Shown: positions 11,497-20,283 of the stretch, one piece after another
How the letters are laid out: each line of letters opens with the position of its first letter
Position numbering within the stretch: the first letter of the stretch is position 1
Assembly: GCA_947453065.1 (NCBI GenBank)
Contig: CANGFJ010000004.1
Location: 1 to 41,821 of the forward strand
From: Pseudomonadota bacterium
GTDB taxonomy: Bacteria; Pseudomonadota; Gammaproteobacteria; Steroidobacterales; Steroidobacteraceae
Reading direction: 5' to 3'
DNA: 41,821 nt
The notes under the pieces: model-generated
The model's input: only the letters and a program-made list of their open reading frames with translations
What the model was told of the DNA's origin: nothing
The model's database searches: none
Made by a program: the position numbers and the translations under genes

Positions 11497-13920
11497 ATGA
11501 ATTCCAATCAGAAATGGTCGGTTGCTTTCGCTGTCCGTCTTGCCTTGGGTCTGGGTCTTTCCGGCGTCGTCATGGCTGCCGCGCCGCCCGCAAAGCCGGC
11601 TGCCACCGGCGATGCCCTCGATGAGATTGTCGTCACCGCACAGTTCCGCGAGCAGAACCTGCAGGACACGGCACTGGCGATCACGGCCATGTCGGCTGCG
11701 CTGCTGGAGTCGCGCAACCAGACCAACATCACCGAGATCACGAACCAGGCCCCGAACGTCACGCTGAAGCAGCAGGGTGCCAACTTCGGTCCGGCCATGG
11801 CCGCCTCGATCCGCGGCGTCGGCCAGGGTGACTTCAACCCAGCCGTCGAGCCGGGCGTCGGCATCTATGTTGACGATGTGTACTACGCCACGCTCACCGG
11901 TTCGGTGCTCGACCTGCTCGACCTCGAGCGTGTCGAGATCCTGCGCGGCCCGCAGGGTACGCTCGCCGGCAAGAATTCGATTGGTGGAGCCGTCAAGCTG
12001 TACTCCAAGCAGCCCAAGGGCGATGACACGGGCTCGATCCAGGCGACCTACGGTTCCCGCAACCGCATGGACCTGCGCGCCAGTGGCGACTTCGCCATCA
12101 CCGACACGCTCTTCGCCCGCGTTTCGGGCGTCAGCAAGAAGCAGGAAGGCTACGTTGATCGCGTGGATTATGGCTGCGCATTTCCGGGCAACCCCTACGG
12201 CATCCAGGCGACCCGTGCCACGGGCCACGGTTGCGTCGTTGCACGCGATAGCAATGTGGACTTCAGCGCCGTGCGTGCTTCGTTGCGCTGGCTCGCCAGC
12301 GACAACCTGGAGTTCAACCTGTCCGGTGACTACACCGCCGACCACCGCAACCCGACTGGCATGGTCCTGCTCGATTACGGCACTCGGTCCGCGGCCAACA
12401 TTGCCAACGTCGCGGCCGTCTATGACAACAACCCGGCGAACGACGCCCAGGGCAAGGCATTCGTTCCGCCTGCCGGTTCGTACTACAACTATGCGACGTT
12501 CAGCAATGCTGCCGGTACCTACAATGGCTACATCCCGGTAGGGGGAGCGTATGCCACCCAGTACAACGGTTCCCTGCTGACGAACTACACGCTGACCCCC
12601 TCCGTGTCCGTTCCGCGCATGTGGTTCGACGGTGGTGGCGGCTCGCTGGGGATCGACTGGAAGATCAGCGACACGATGTCTGTGAAGTCGATTTCGGCTT
12701 ACCGCGAGTATCAGAGCGGTTTCACGAACGACAGCGACTGGTCGCCGCTGAGTGCCCAGCTGGGTGACGGCAACCTGCCGTTCCACTCGTTCAGTGAAGA
12801 GCTGCGCCTCAACGGCAACCTCGTTGGCGGCAAGCTGGACTACACCGTGGGTGGGTTCTTCATGGACCAGACCGCGCGGTACATGTCCTACCAGGACCTG
12901 CGTTACACCGGTAATTACCCGTTGCAGTTCCAGCAGAACGACATCACTAACTCCGATAGCAAGGCCGCATTTGTCCACACGAGCTACACCGCGACCGACA
13001 AGTTGTCACTGACGGCTGGCATTCGCTATACGAAGGAACACAAGGACTACACCTTCAGCCGGCTGAATCGTGATGGCACGGTGCATCCGTTCCTGGGTGG
13101 CCTCAATGGCGTGCGTAGCGACTACAACGGCAGCAATGTCGATTACCACGCGGCCGCCCAGTACCGCTGGAACGACGAGCTGATGACCTACCTGCAGTAT
13201 TCGACCGGTTTCAAGGGCGGCGGCGTCAGCCCGCGTCCCTTTGTTCCGTCGCAGGCCACGCCCTTCAATCCTGAAAAGCTGAACTCGCTGGAAGCCGGTG
13301 CCAAGACCGACTTCTTCGACCGCAAGCTGCGCCTGAATACGGCTGTGTTCTACAGCAAGTACAAGGACCTGCAGCTCGGTCTGCAGCTGTGCCCGACAGC
13401 GCCTTGCGGCAAGATCGCGAACGCAGGCGACGCCACGATCAAGGGTGTGGAGATTGAGGCAGTGCTGCGTCCGGTCGCGGGCCTGTCTATCGATGCCTCC
13501 TACAGCTACATCGACTTCAGCTACGATCGCCTGAGTTCGCAGGTCACCGCTTACAAACTCAGCTTCGTCGCACCCTGGATGCCGAAGCAGAAGTGGAGCA
13601 GCGGTGCGCAGTACGAGCTGGTGATGGGTGATGCGGGCACGCTGACACCCCGTGTCGACGTGAGCTACCAGGGTGGCCTCTACACCAACGGTAACAACCA
13701 GCCGACGAACTACATTTCGGCGTACACGCTGGCTAACGCCCGCGTCACGTGGCGGCCTTCCAGTGGCAAGTGGGAGTCGTCTCTTGAGCTGACCAACATC
13801 AACGACAAGTACTACCTGCAGTCGCGTGGTGACGCGTTTGCGGGTTCCGGTGCCGGCCAGACGGAAGGCCAGCCGGGTCGTCCGCGTGAATGGGCGCTGA
13901 CGGTGAAGCGTAAGTTCTGA
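11497..13920 (+). CDS. TonB-dependent receptor, paralog 1
   Basis: Signal peptide, TonB-box-like ALDEIVVTA, plug motif RGPQGTLAGKNSIGGAVKLYSKQP, C-terminal GRPREWALTVKRKF (terminal F). Start at ATG 11497 by comparison with paralog 2. Confidence 0.95.
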   Translation: MNSNQKWSVAFAVRLALGLGLSGVVMAAAPPAKPAATGDALDEIVVTAQFREQNLQDTALAITAMSAALLESRNQTNITEITNQAPNVTLKQQGANFGPAMAASIRGVGQGDFNPAVEPGVGIYVDDVYYATLTGSVLDLLDLERVEILRGPQGTLAGKNSIGGAVKLYSKQPKGDDTGSIQATYGSRNRMDLRASGDFAITDTLFARVSGVSKKQEGYVDRVDYGCAFPGNPYGIQATRATGHGCVVARDSNVDFSAVRASLRWLASDNLEFNLSGDYTADHRNPTGMVLLDYGTRSAANIANVAAVYDNNPANDAQGKAFVPPAGSYYNYATFSNAAGTYNGYIPVGGAYATQYNGSLLTNYTLTPSVSVPRMWFDGGGGSLGIDWKISDTMSVKSISAYREYQSGFTNDSDWSPLSAQLGDGNLPFHSFSEELRLNGNLVGGKLDYTVGGFFMDQTARYMSYQDLRYTGNYPLQFQQNDITNSDSKAAFVHTSYTATDKLSLTAGIRYTKEHKDYTFSRLNRDGTVHPFLGGLNGVRSDYNGSNVDYHAAAQYRWNDELMTYLQYSTGFKGGGVSPRPFVPSQATPFNPEKLNSLEAGAKTDFFDRKLRLNTAVFYSKYKDLQLGLQLCPTAPCGKIANAGDATIKGVEIEAVLRPVAGLSIDASYSYIDFSYDRLSSQVTAYKLSFVAPWMPKQKWSSGAQYELVMGDAGTLTPRVDVSYQGGLYTNGNNQPTNYISAYTLANARVTWRPSSGKWESSLELTNINDKYYLQSRGDAFAGSGAGQTEGQPGRPREWALTVKRKF

Positions 13921-13925
13921 TGGAC

Positions 13926-13939
13926 TGACCGCAAGGTCA
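13926..13939 (+). other. Short hairpin with GCAA tetraloop (tgacc-gcaa-ggtca) in the 3' UTR of TonB receptor 1
   Basis: Perfect 5-bp inverted repeat closing a GNRA loop; identical copy at 16654-16667. Confidence 0.6.
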
Positions 13940-13955
13940 CTCACTGGACTGTGAA

Positions 13956-13981
13956 ACGGGGGCCACGAGGCCCCCGTTTTT
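13956..13981 (+). terminator. Rho-independent terminator of TonB receptor 1
   Basis: acgggggcc-acga-ggcccccgt hairpin followed by T-run. Confidence 0.92.
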
Positions 13982-14239
13982 ATTGGTGTCGGCAGTGGCA
14001 GGCAGGAAAAGCAGGGTTGGGCCAGGCGTTGCGCTTCAGCGACCATCGAGAGTGGGTTGCCGGAGCCCGTCATTCGGCCGATATGACCCTGCCTCGAGAG
14101 CCAAAAACCTATTGTTTTCAAACGAGTAATGGCCGAACTTGCCAAGGTCTGGCATCCAGTGTTCTGATTGCGCCGCACCGCTGATGGCCCAGGTCGTCTC
14201 GGTTAAGCAACAAGAATCCTGACCAAGTAGAGAATCTTT

Positions 14240-16648
14240 ATGAACTCGAATAATTCCTTGCACGCTGGGCGTGCTTCCCGCGCGGTGGCCGTCGCCGTGC
14301 GCCTGGCGCTGGGCCTTGGCCTCTCTGGCGCTGTCCTGGCTGCCACGCCCGCCGCCTCTGGCGATGCCCTCGAAGAAATTGTCGTCACGGCGCAGTTCCG
14401 TGAGCAGAACGTCCAGAACACGCCGCTGTCGATCACGGCGATCTCCGGTGCCCTGCTCGAGGCGCGCAACCAGACCAGCCTGGTCGATGTGACCAATCAG
14501 GCACCGAACGTGACGCTGAAGCCGCAGGGGGCCGCGTATGGTCCGGCCATGGGCGCCTCGATCCGCGGCGTTGGCCAGTTCGACTTCAACCCGGCACTGG
14601 AGCCTGGCGTGGGCATCTATGTTGACGATGTGTACTTCGCCACGCTGACGGGTTCGATCATGGACCTGCTCGATCTGGAGCGCGTCGAGATCCTGCGCGG
14701 TCCGCAGGGCACGCTGGCTGGCAAGAACTCCATCGGTGGTGCGGTCAAGCTGTACTCGAAGAAGCCGGAGGGTGACGGCGGCTATGTGTCGGCCACCTAT
14801 GGCTCGCGTGAGCGCGTCGACCTGCGCGCCAGCGGTGACTTTGCCCTCAGCGACAGCCTGTTTGCCCGCGTCTCCGGCGTGAGCAAGCGCCAGAAGGGCT
14901 ACATTCAGCGCCGTGACTACGGCTGCGCCTTCCCGACCAGCGGCGTGCCCAACCTCGCGCCGGGCAGCAAGGACTGCGTCGTCGGTACCAACGGCGACGT
15001 CAACTACGACGCAGTGCGTGCGCAGCTGCGCTGGGTCGCCAGCGACAACGTGGAAGTCAGCGGTGCCGTGGACTACACGGACGACTACCGCAGTCCGGCC
15101 GGTGCGGTGCTGGTGCAGGGCTCGACCACGGTCAACCCGAATGCCCAGCCGGTGTTCGGTGCCGGTGGTACGGCCTTGGCTGCGTCGGCCTTCGTGCCGC
15201 CGGCCGGCTCCTATTACAACTACGCGACCTACTACAACCCGGCCGGTACGTTCACGAAGCTGTCGGCGCCTGCCGGCGCGACCACGCCGATGCTGGAAGG
15301 GCGCCCGGAAATTGCGGTGCACTACACGGGCTGGGGCGCAGCGGGCAACATCAACTGGAAGCTTAACGACACGCTGTCCGTGAAATCTGTCAGCGCCTAC
15401 CGCGAATACGACAGCTACTTTGCCAACGACAATGACCTCTCGCCCCTTGCCAGTTCCCTGGGCTGGGGTAACTTGACGTTCCATTCGTTCAGTGAAGAGC
15501 TGCGGCTCAACGGCGCAGCGCTGGCCAACGATGCCCTGGAATACACCGTTGGCGGGTTCTACATGAACCAGACTTCGGTCTACAGCACGGCACAGGACCT
15601 GCGCTATTCCACTGCCTCGCTGACGCAGTTCGTTGGCAATGACCCGGTTCGCGCCGACACCAACGCGTACTTTGCCCACGTCTCGTACAAGGCCACGGAC
15701 AAGCTCACGCTCACCGGTGGCCTGCGTTACACCGACGAGCACAAGGACTACACGTTCTCGCGCCGCACCTATGCCGGTGCGCTGCATCCGACGCTGGGCG
15801 CGCTCGATGGCTTCACCAGCAACTACAACGGCAACAAGCTCGATTACCGCGCCAACGTGCAGTACCAGTGGACCGATAGCCTGATGACCTACGCCCAGTA
15901 CGCCACGGGGTTCAAGGGCGGTGGCGTTTCTCCGCGGCCGTTCTCCGCAGCGCAGGCCATCTCGTTCAATCCCGAGGAGATGAAATCCTACGAAGTGGGC
16001 GTGAAGTCCGACCTGTTTGAGCGCACGGTACGCATCAACGCATCGGCCTTCCTCAGCAAGTACTCGGATCTGCAGTTGGGCCTGTCGACCTGCCCCGTGC
16101 AGTACGCGCCGGTTTCACCCTGCGCGATCATCACGAATGCCGGCAACGCCGACATCAAGGGCTTCGAGCTGGAAACGGTGCTGCGTCCGGTGGATGGTCT
16201 CTCCATCGATGCGTCCTACAGCTACCTAGACTTTGAGTACAAGCGCTTCAACCAGTACGCCGGTGGCACGACCAACCTGCGTGGTCCGCAGTTCGGCATG
16301 CGCCCGGCCTACGTGCCGAAGCTCAAGTGGAGCGTTGGCGCGCAGTACGAAATTGGCCTGGGTGACAAGGGCACGCTGACGCCGCGCGTTGACTTCAGTC
16401 ATCAGGGTGAGCTGTTCTCGAATAGCTTCAATGCGGCGACCAACCGCATCGACGCGTATTCGTTGGCCAATGCCCGCCTGACCTGGCGTGGTGGCAAGGG
16501 GGATTGGGAGTCGTCGTTTGAGGTGACTAACCTCACCAACAAGTACTTCTTCCTGACCCGTTTCGACCAGTTCACCACCACGGGTGTGACGGACGGGCAG
16601 CCGGGTCGGCCGCGTGAAGTGGCGCTGACGGTAAAACGCAAGTTCTGA
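14240..16648 (+). CDS. TonB-dependent receptor, paralog 2
   Basis: Strong similarity to paralog 1 throughout; ALEEIVVTAQFREQNVQNTPLSITAIS; RGPQGTLAGKNSIGGAVKLYSKKP; ends ALTVKRKF. Confidence 0.95.
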   Translation: MNSNNSLHAGRASRAVAVAVRLALGLGLSGAVLAATPAASGDALEEIVVTAQFREQNVQNTPLSITAISGALLEARNQTSLVDVTNQAPNVTLKPQGAAYGPAMGASIRGVGQFDFNPALEPGVGIYVDDVYFATLTGSIMDLLDLERVEILRGPQGTLAGKNSIGGAVKLYSKKPEGDGGYVSATYGSRERVDLRASGDFALSDSLFARVSGVSKRQKGYIQRRDYGCAFPTSGVPNLAPGSKDCVVGTNGDVNYDAVRAQLRWVASDNVEVSGAVDYTDDYRSPAGAVLVQGSTTVNPNAQPVFGAGGTALAASAFVPPAGSYYNYATYYNPAGTFTKLSAPAGATTPMLEGRPEIAVHYTGWGAAGNINWKLNDTLSVKSVSAYREYDSYFANDNDLSPLASSLGWGNLTFHSFSEELRLNGAALANDALEYTVGGFYMNQTSVYSTAQDLRYSTASLTQFVGNDPVRADTNAYFAHVSYKATDKLTLTGGLRYTDEHKDYTFSRRTYAGALHPTLGALDGFTSNYNGNKLDYRANVQYQWTDSLMTYAQYATGFKGGGVSPRPFSAAQAISFNPEEMKSYEVGVKSDLFERTVRINASAFLSKYSDLQLGLSTCPVQYAPVSPCAIITNAGNADIKGFELETVLRPVDGLSIDASYSYLDFEYKRFNQYAGGTTNLRGPQFGMRPAYVPKLKWSVGAQYEIGLGDKGTLTPRVDFSHQGELFSNSFNAATNRIDAYSLANARLTWRGGKGDWESSFEVTNLTNKYFFLTRFDQFTTTGVTDGQPGRPREVALTVKRKF

Positions 16649-16653
16649 TGGAC

Positions 16654-16667
16654 TGACCGCAAGGTCA
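16654..16667 (+). other. Short hairpin with GCAA tetraloop, 3' UTR of TonB receptor 2
   Basis: Identical to 13926-13939. Confidence 0.6.
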
Positions 16668-16684
16668 CCCACTTGACTGTGAAG

Positions 16685-16712
16685 CGGGGGCCACGAGGCC
16701 CCCGTTTTTTTT
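16685..16712 (+). terminator. Rho-independent terminator of TonB receptor 2
   Basis: cgggggcc-acga-ggcccccg followed by T8. Confidence 0.93.
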
Positions 16713-16777
16713 GGGCAGCCGGGGCTGGCGGGATACACTCCCGCCAAGCCATTGACTGGCTTGTCCAAGGATGTCGC

Positions 16778-17617
16778 ATGACGGATCCGTCTTTGCCCCT
16801 GTTGATTGCGGTGGCGCCTACCGGCGCGCGCAAGCGCAAGATCGACCATGACGCCCTGCCGATCGAGCCCCGGGAGATCGCCCTCACGGCGGCCCGCTGC
16901 CGCCTGGCGGGGGCCGGCATGCTTCACCTGCACGTCCGGGACGAGCAGGGTGAACACAGCCTGTCGCCGGTTCGTTACCGTGAAGTGCTGCAGGCGGTGC
17001 GAACGGTGGCAGGCAGTGAACTGCTGGTACAGATCAGCACCGAGGCCTGCGGCCAGTACAGCCTGGAACAGCAGATGGCCACGGTGCGTAACCTCAAGGT
17101 AGACGCCGCGTCCTACGCCCTGCGGGAGTTTTTCCCGGGTGAGGTCGTGGATCCGCGCGTCGTGGAGTTCTTTGCCTGGGTGACGGGGCTTGGCGTGGGG
17201 GGGCAGTTCATCCTGTACACCCCCGCGGAACGGGACCGGCTGCAGGCGCTGGTAGCCCGGGGCATCATCCCGGCAAAACGCCCGCACGCCTTGTTCGTGC
17301 TGCCCCGGCACGGCGCGAACCCGCAGTCTGATCCGGCTGACCTGCACGCCTTCCTGCAGGGCTGGCCGTCTGACTGGCCCTGGAGTGTTTGCGCGTACGG
17401 GCCTTCCGAGCTTGCGGTGGCCGAGCTCGCGATCCGGCTCGGCGGGCATGTGCGCGTCGGCTTCGAAGACAATCTCTACGATGTGGATGGCGAACTGCTC
17501 GAGAACAACGAGGCGCGCGTGCGCCAGGTGGCTGAGCTGGCAGCCAGGGCGGGTCGCCCGCTGGCAACGCCCTCGCAGATACGGGGCCTCTTCGCCGCAC
17601 AGGACGCGGCATACTGA
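16778..17617 (+). CDS. DUF849 / beta-keto acid cleavage enzyme (BKACE) family protein
   Basis: LLIAVAPTGARK, AGAGMLHLHVRDEQGEHSLSP (HxH), VRVGFEDNLYDVDGELLENNEARV, RPLATPSQIRGLF. Start moved from 16673 because the extension reads through the preceding terminator. Confidence 0.85.
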   Translation: MTDPSLPLLIAVAPTGARKRKIDHDALPIEPREIALTAARCRLAGAGMLHLHVRDEQGEHSLSPVRYREVLQAVRTVAGSELLVQISTEACGQYSLEQQMATVRNLKVDAASYALREFFPGEVVDPRVVEFFAWVTGLGVGGQFILYTPAERDRLQALVARGIIPAKRPHALFVLPRHGANPQSDPADLHAFLQGWPSDWPWSVCAYGPSELAVAELAIRLGGHVRVGFEDNLYDVDGELLENNEARVRQVAELAARAGRPLATPSQIRGLFAAQDAAY

Positions 17618-17654
17618 TTCCATCAGGAACCCTGAAGCCACGCGGAGAGATCCC

Positions 17655-18065
17655 ATGCGCCAGCGTCTGTTGCCTTTGATTGCCGGAGTGCTCGCGATGT
17701 CCGCCTTCACGGTGTCGCCGCGCGTGCAGGCCGAAGAGCTGGGGGCGTACTCCGGCGCTCAGCTGTATCAGCGCCTCTGTGCCAGTTGCCATGGTCCGGG
17801 GGGTGCCGGGGACGGCCCGGTGGCCGCCAGCTTCAAGACTCGCATCCCGGATCTGACCGGTTTGGCCGCGCGTCGTCGCGGTGAGTTCCCCACCGAACGC
17901 ATCCGGCAGATCCTCGATGGCCGATCGGGCATGGCCCCGCATGGCGCGCGCGACATGCCGGTCTGGGGTGTTGACCTGCGCACGGCCGGTGCCGCTGATG
18001 TCGATGCGCTGTTGTCACGCCTGGTCGAGCACCTTCGCAGCCTGCAGAAGCCTGCTCGTCAGTAG
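17655..18065 (+). CDS. Exported monoheme c-type cytochrome
   Basis: Signal peptide MRQRLLPLIAGVLAMSAFTVSPRVQA; heme motif CASCH; distal MPVWG methionine. Confidence 0.85.
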   Translation: MRQRLLPLIAGVLAMSAFTVSPRVQAEELGAYSGAQLYQRLCASCHGPGGAGDGPVAASFKTRIPDLTGLAARRRGEFPTERIRQILDGRSGMAPHGARDMPVWGVDLRTAGAADVDALLSRLVEHLRSLQKPARQ

Positions 18066-18114
18066 GGGTGATTCCCGATTGCCAGCACGCGGTGTGTCTG
18101 GCATCAGTGAGGCA

Positions 18115-19659
18115 ATGATCCGACCGATCTTCCTGCTGCTGGCGATGCTGAGTGCTGGGTCCCTCCAGGCAGCGACTGCGCCCCAGCCCGATGCCGGATC
18201 AGTGCTCTGGGTACGCGATGGCGCCGTCACCGCAGCGGCCCGTGCTGTGCTGGCCGAGTTGGGCCACGCCGATGCCCGAGGACTGCGCGCCGCAGACTAC
18301 GCCGCGGTCTCGCTGCAACAGCGTGCCGATGCGCTGTCTGTGCCGCGCAGCGATGCGGCAGCGCTGATCGCCTTTGATCGAGATCTCTCGCAATCCCTGG
18401 CTCGCTTCATCACCCATCTGCAGCGCGGTCGAGTCCGGCCTCAGGACGCGGGCTATGCCTTGGCAGTGGCGCGCGAGGCCGCGGATCCACTGCCGGCGCT
18501 GCGTGCGCTGGCCGCCAGTTCCGATGTGGCCCGGACGCTCGATGCCCTGGAGCCCCACTACCGACACTATGCGCTGCTCAAACAGGGCCTCGCGCAGTAC
18601 CGGGCACTGGCCATGTTGCCGGTGTTCACGGAGCTGCCGCCATTACCCCGGCGCAGTGTAAAACCCGGCGAGGCATATGCCGGGGCCGATGCGTTGCGCC
18701 GCGAACTGGTCACGCTCGGCGACCTCCCCGCGTCGGATGCGGCGCACAGTCAGGGTCCACAGCTGGATGACCTGCTGGTGGCTGCCTTGTCGCGTTTCCA
18801 GCTGCGCCATGGCCTGGGCCCGGATGGCGTGCTGGGGGCATCGACCTGGCGCGCGCTGGTCACACCCATGGCGGCGCGCGCGCGGCAGATCGAGCTGGCG
18901 ATGGAGCGCGTTCGCTGGTTACCCCCACCGACTGGCGGTCCGTTCATCTTCGTCAACATTCCGCAGTTCCGCCTGTTTGCGTTCCGCGGACCCGATGACG
19001 GGGAGCAGGCGATGACCCGGATGAATGTCATCGTGGGGCGCACCTTCTCCCTCCACAACACGCCGGTTTTCATGGCAGATCTGCGCTACGTGGTGTTCCG
19101 TCCCTACTGGGACGTGCCAGCCAGCATCATGCGCAAGGAAGTGCTGCCGCTGCTGCGCAAGAACCTGGCCAAGGGAGAGAAGGAAGGCTTCGAGCTGGTG
19201 CGCGGCCAGAGCAACAGTTCCCCTGTCGTGCCACTGGATGAGGCGGGTCTGGATGCGCTGGAGCGGGGTGAACTGCGCGTGCGCCAGCGCTCAGGCAAGG
19301 CCAATGCACTGGGCTACGTGAAGTTCATGCTGCCCAACGACTACAACGTCTACCTGCACAGCACGCCCGCGCAGCGGCTCTTCGGGCAGGCGCAGCGCAC
19401 GTTCAGCCATGGCTGTGTGCGGGTCGAAGATCCCGTGGCCCTGGCGCGTTTCGTGTTTGAAGGGGACGGCGGCTGGAGCCCGGAGCGCATCACCCAGGCC
19501 ATGCAGGCCGAGGGTCCCCCGGAGCGCATTGATCTGCGGGCGCCGATCCGCGTGGTGATGTTCTATGCGACGGCCGTGGCTGCCGAAGACGGCCGCGTGC
19601 TGTTCTTCCAGGACGTCTATCGCCACGACCTGCGCCTTGAAAAGCTGCTTGTCCGGTAA
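18115..19659 (+). CDS. L,D-transpeptidase, YcbB/LdtD-like, with peptidoglycan-binding-like segment
   Basis: Signal peptide; FQLRHGLGPDGVLGASTWRAL; catalytic TFSHGCVRVEDPVALARFVF. Confidence 0.9.
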   Translation: MIRPIFLLLAMLSAGSLQAATAPQPDAGSVLWVRDGAVTAAARAVLAELGHADARGLRAADYAAVSLQQRADALSVPRSDAAALIAFDRDLSQSLARFITHLQRGRVRPQDAGYALAVAREAADPLPALRALAASSDVARTLDALEPHYRHYALLKQGLAQYRALAMLPVFTELPPLPRRSVKPGEAYAGADALRRELVTLGDLPASDAAHSQGPQLDDLLVAALSRFQLRHGLGPDGVLGASTWRALVTPMAARARQIELAMERVRWLPPPTGGPFIFVNIPQFRLFAFRGPDDGEQAMTRMNVIVGRTFSLHNTPVFMADLRYVVFRPYWDVPASIMRKEVLPLLRKNLAKGEKEGFELVRGQSNSSPVVPLDEAGLDALERGELRVRQRSGKANALGYVKFMLPNDYNVYLHSTPAQRLFGQAQRTFSHGCVRVEDPVALARFVFEGDGGWSPERITQAMQAEGPPERIDLRAPIRVVMFYATAVAAEDGRVLFFQDVYRHDLRLEKLLVR

Positions 19660-19664
19660 GGGGG

Positions 19665-20228
19665 CTAGCCCTGCCAGCTCCGGATGTGCCCCGTGTCGAC
19701 ATGCACGAAATCAGAACTGCGGTAGTAGCCCACGCCGCCACGCTGCACGGTGCGGGCCAGTTCGCCCAGCCGCTCGCAGCTCACGCCGTGCAGGCGCACG
19801 TCGATCGCCCGGCCTTCCAGGTGCATGCTCTTGACTGCGACACCGGCGCTGCGCTCGTGCAGGGCAGCGTTGGTCTCGGGTGAGCGGTAAGCGGAGATGA
19901 TCTGGTAGCGGGGCTCGACACCCGCCAGCTCGGCCAGGTCGGCCAGCAGGTCATACAAGCCTGTGTCGATGGGGTGCTGCCGGTTGTTGCGGTGGTCGCG
20001 TAGCAGATGCTGTAGCCCCAGTACCGCATGGTCGACCAGTCCCGTGGCGCTGCGATAGGCCACGGACAGCACTTCACCCGTGTGGGTGCTGGCCAGTTCC
20101 AGCCACCGAGGCCTTACGACGGCGAGTGGTTGACTCGCCAGGGCCGCACGCCCCGCAAGCCCGAGTCCGCCCAAGGCGAGCAAGGAGGCCAGCGCGTGGC
20201 GTCGTGTAGTTGTTTTTACGGGTGCCAT
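19665..20228 (-). CDS. DUF882 / peptidase M15-like murein endopeptidase (MepK/YcbK-like), Tat signal
   Basis: TTRRHALASLLALGGLGLAG; SAYRSPETNAALHERS, KSMHLEGRAIDVRL, DFVHVDTGHIRSW. Confidence 0.87.
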   Translation of the reverse strand: MAPVKTTTRRHALASLLALGGLGLAGRAALASQPLAVVRPRWLELASTHTGEVLSVAYRSATGLVDHAVLGLQHLLRDHRNNRQHPIDTGLYDLLADLAELAGVEPRYQIISAYRSPETNAALHERSAGVAVKSMHLEGRAIDVRLHGVSCERLGELARTVQRGGVGYYRSSDFVHVDTGHIRSWQG

Positions 20229-20283
20229 TCTTTCAATGGTGCCTTGTGAAGGATCTGGAGAACAAGGTGGGCCGCAGCAAAGA

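Noticed and set aside
11443-15787. Long minus-strand ORFs (511, 390, 583 aa) antisense to the TonB receptors
   Set aside because: The ORFs resemble each other only because the sense genes are paralogs; no motifs
16673-16777. N-terminal extension MTVKRGPRGPRFFW of the DUF849 ORF
   Set aside because: It is translation of the upstream terminator hairpin; a similar spurious peptide appears at 13951. Start placed at 16778
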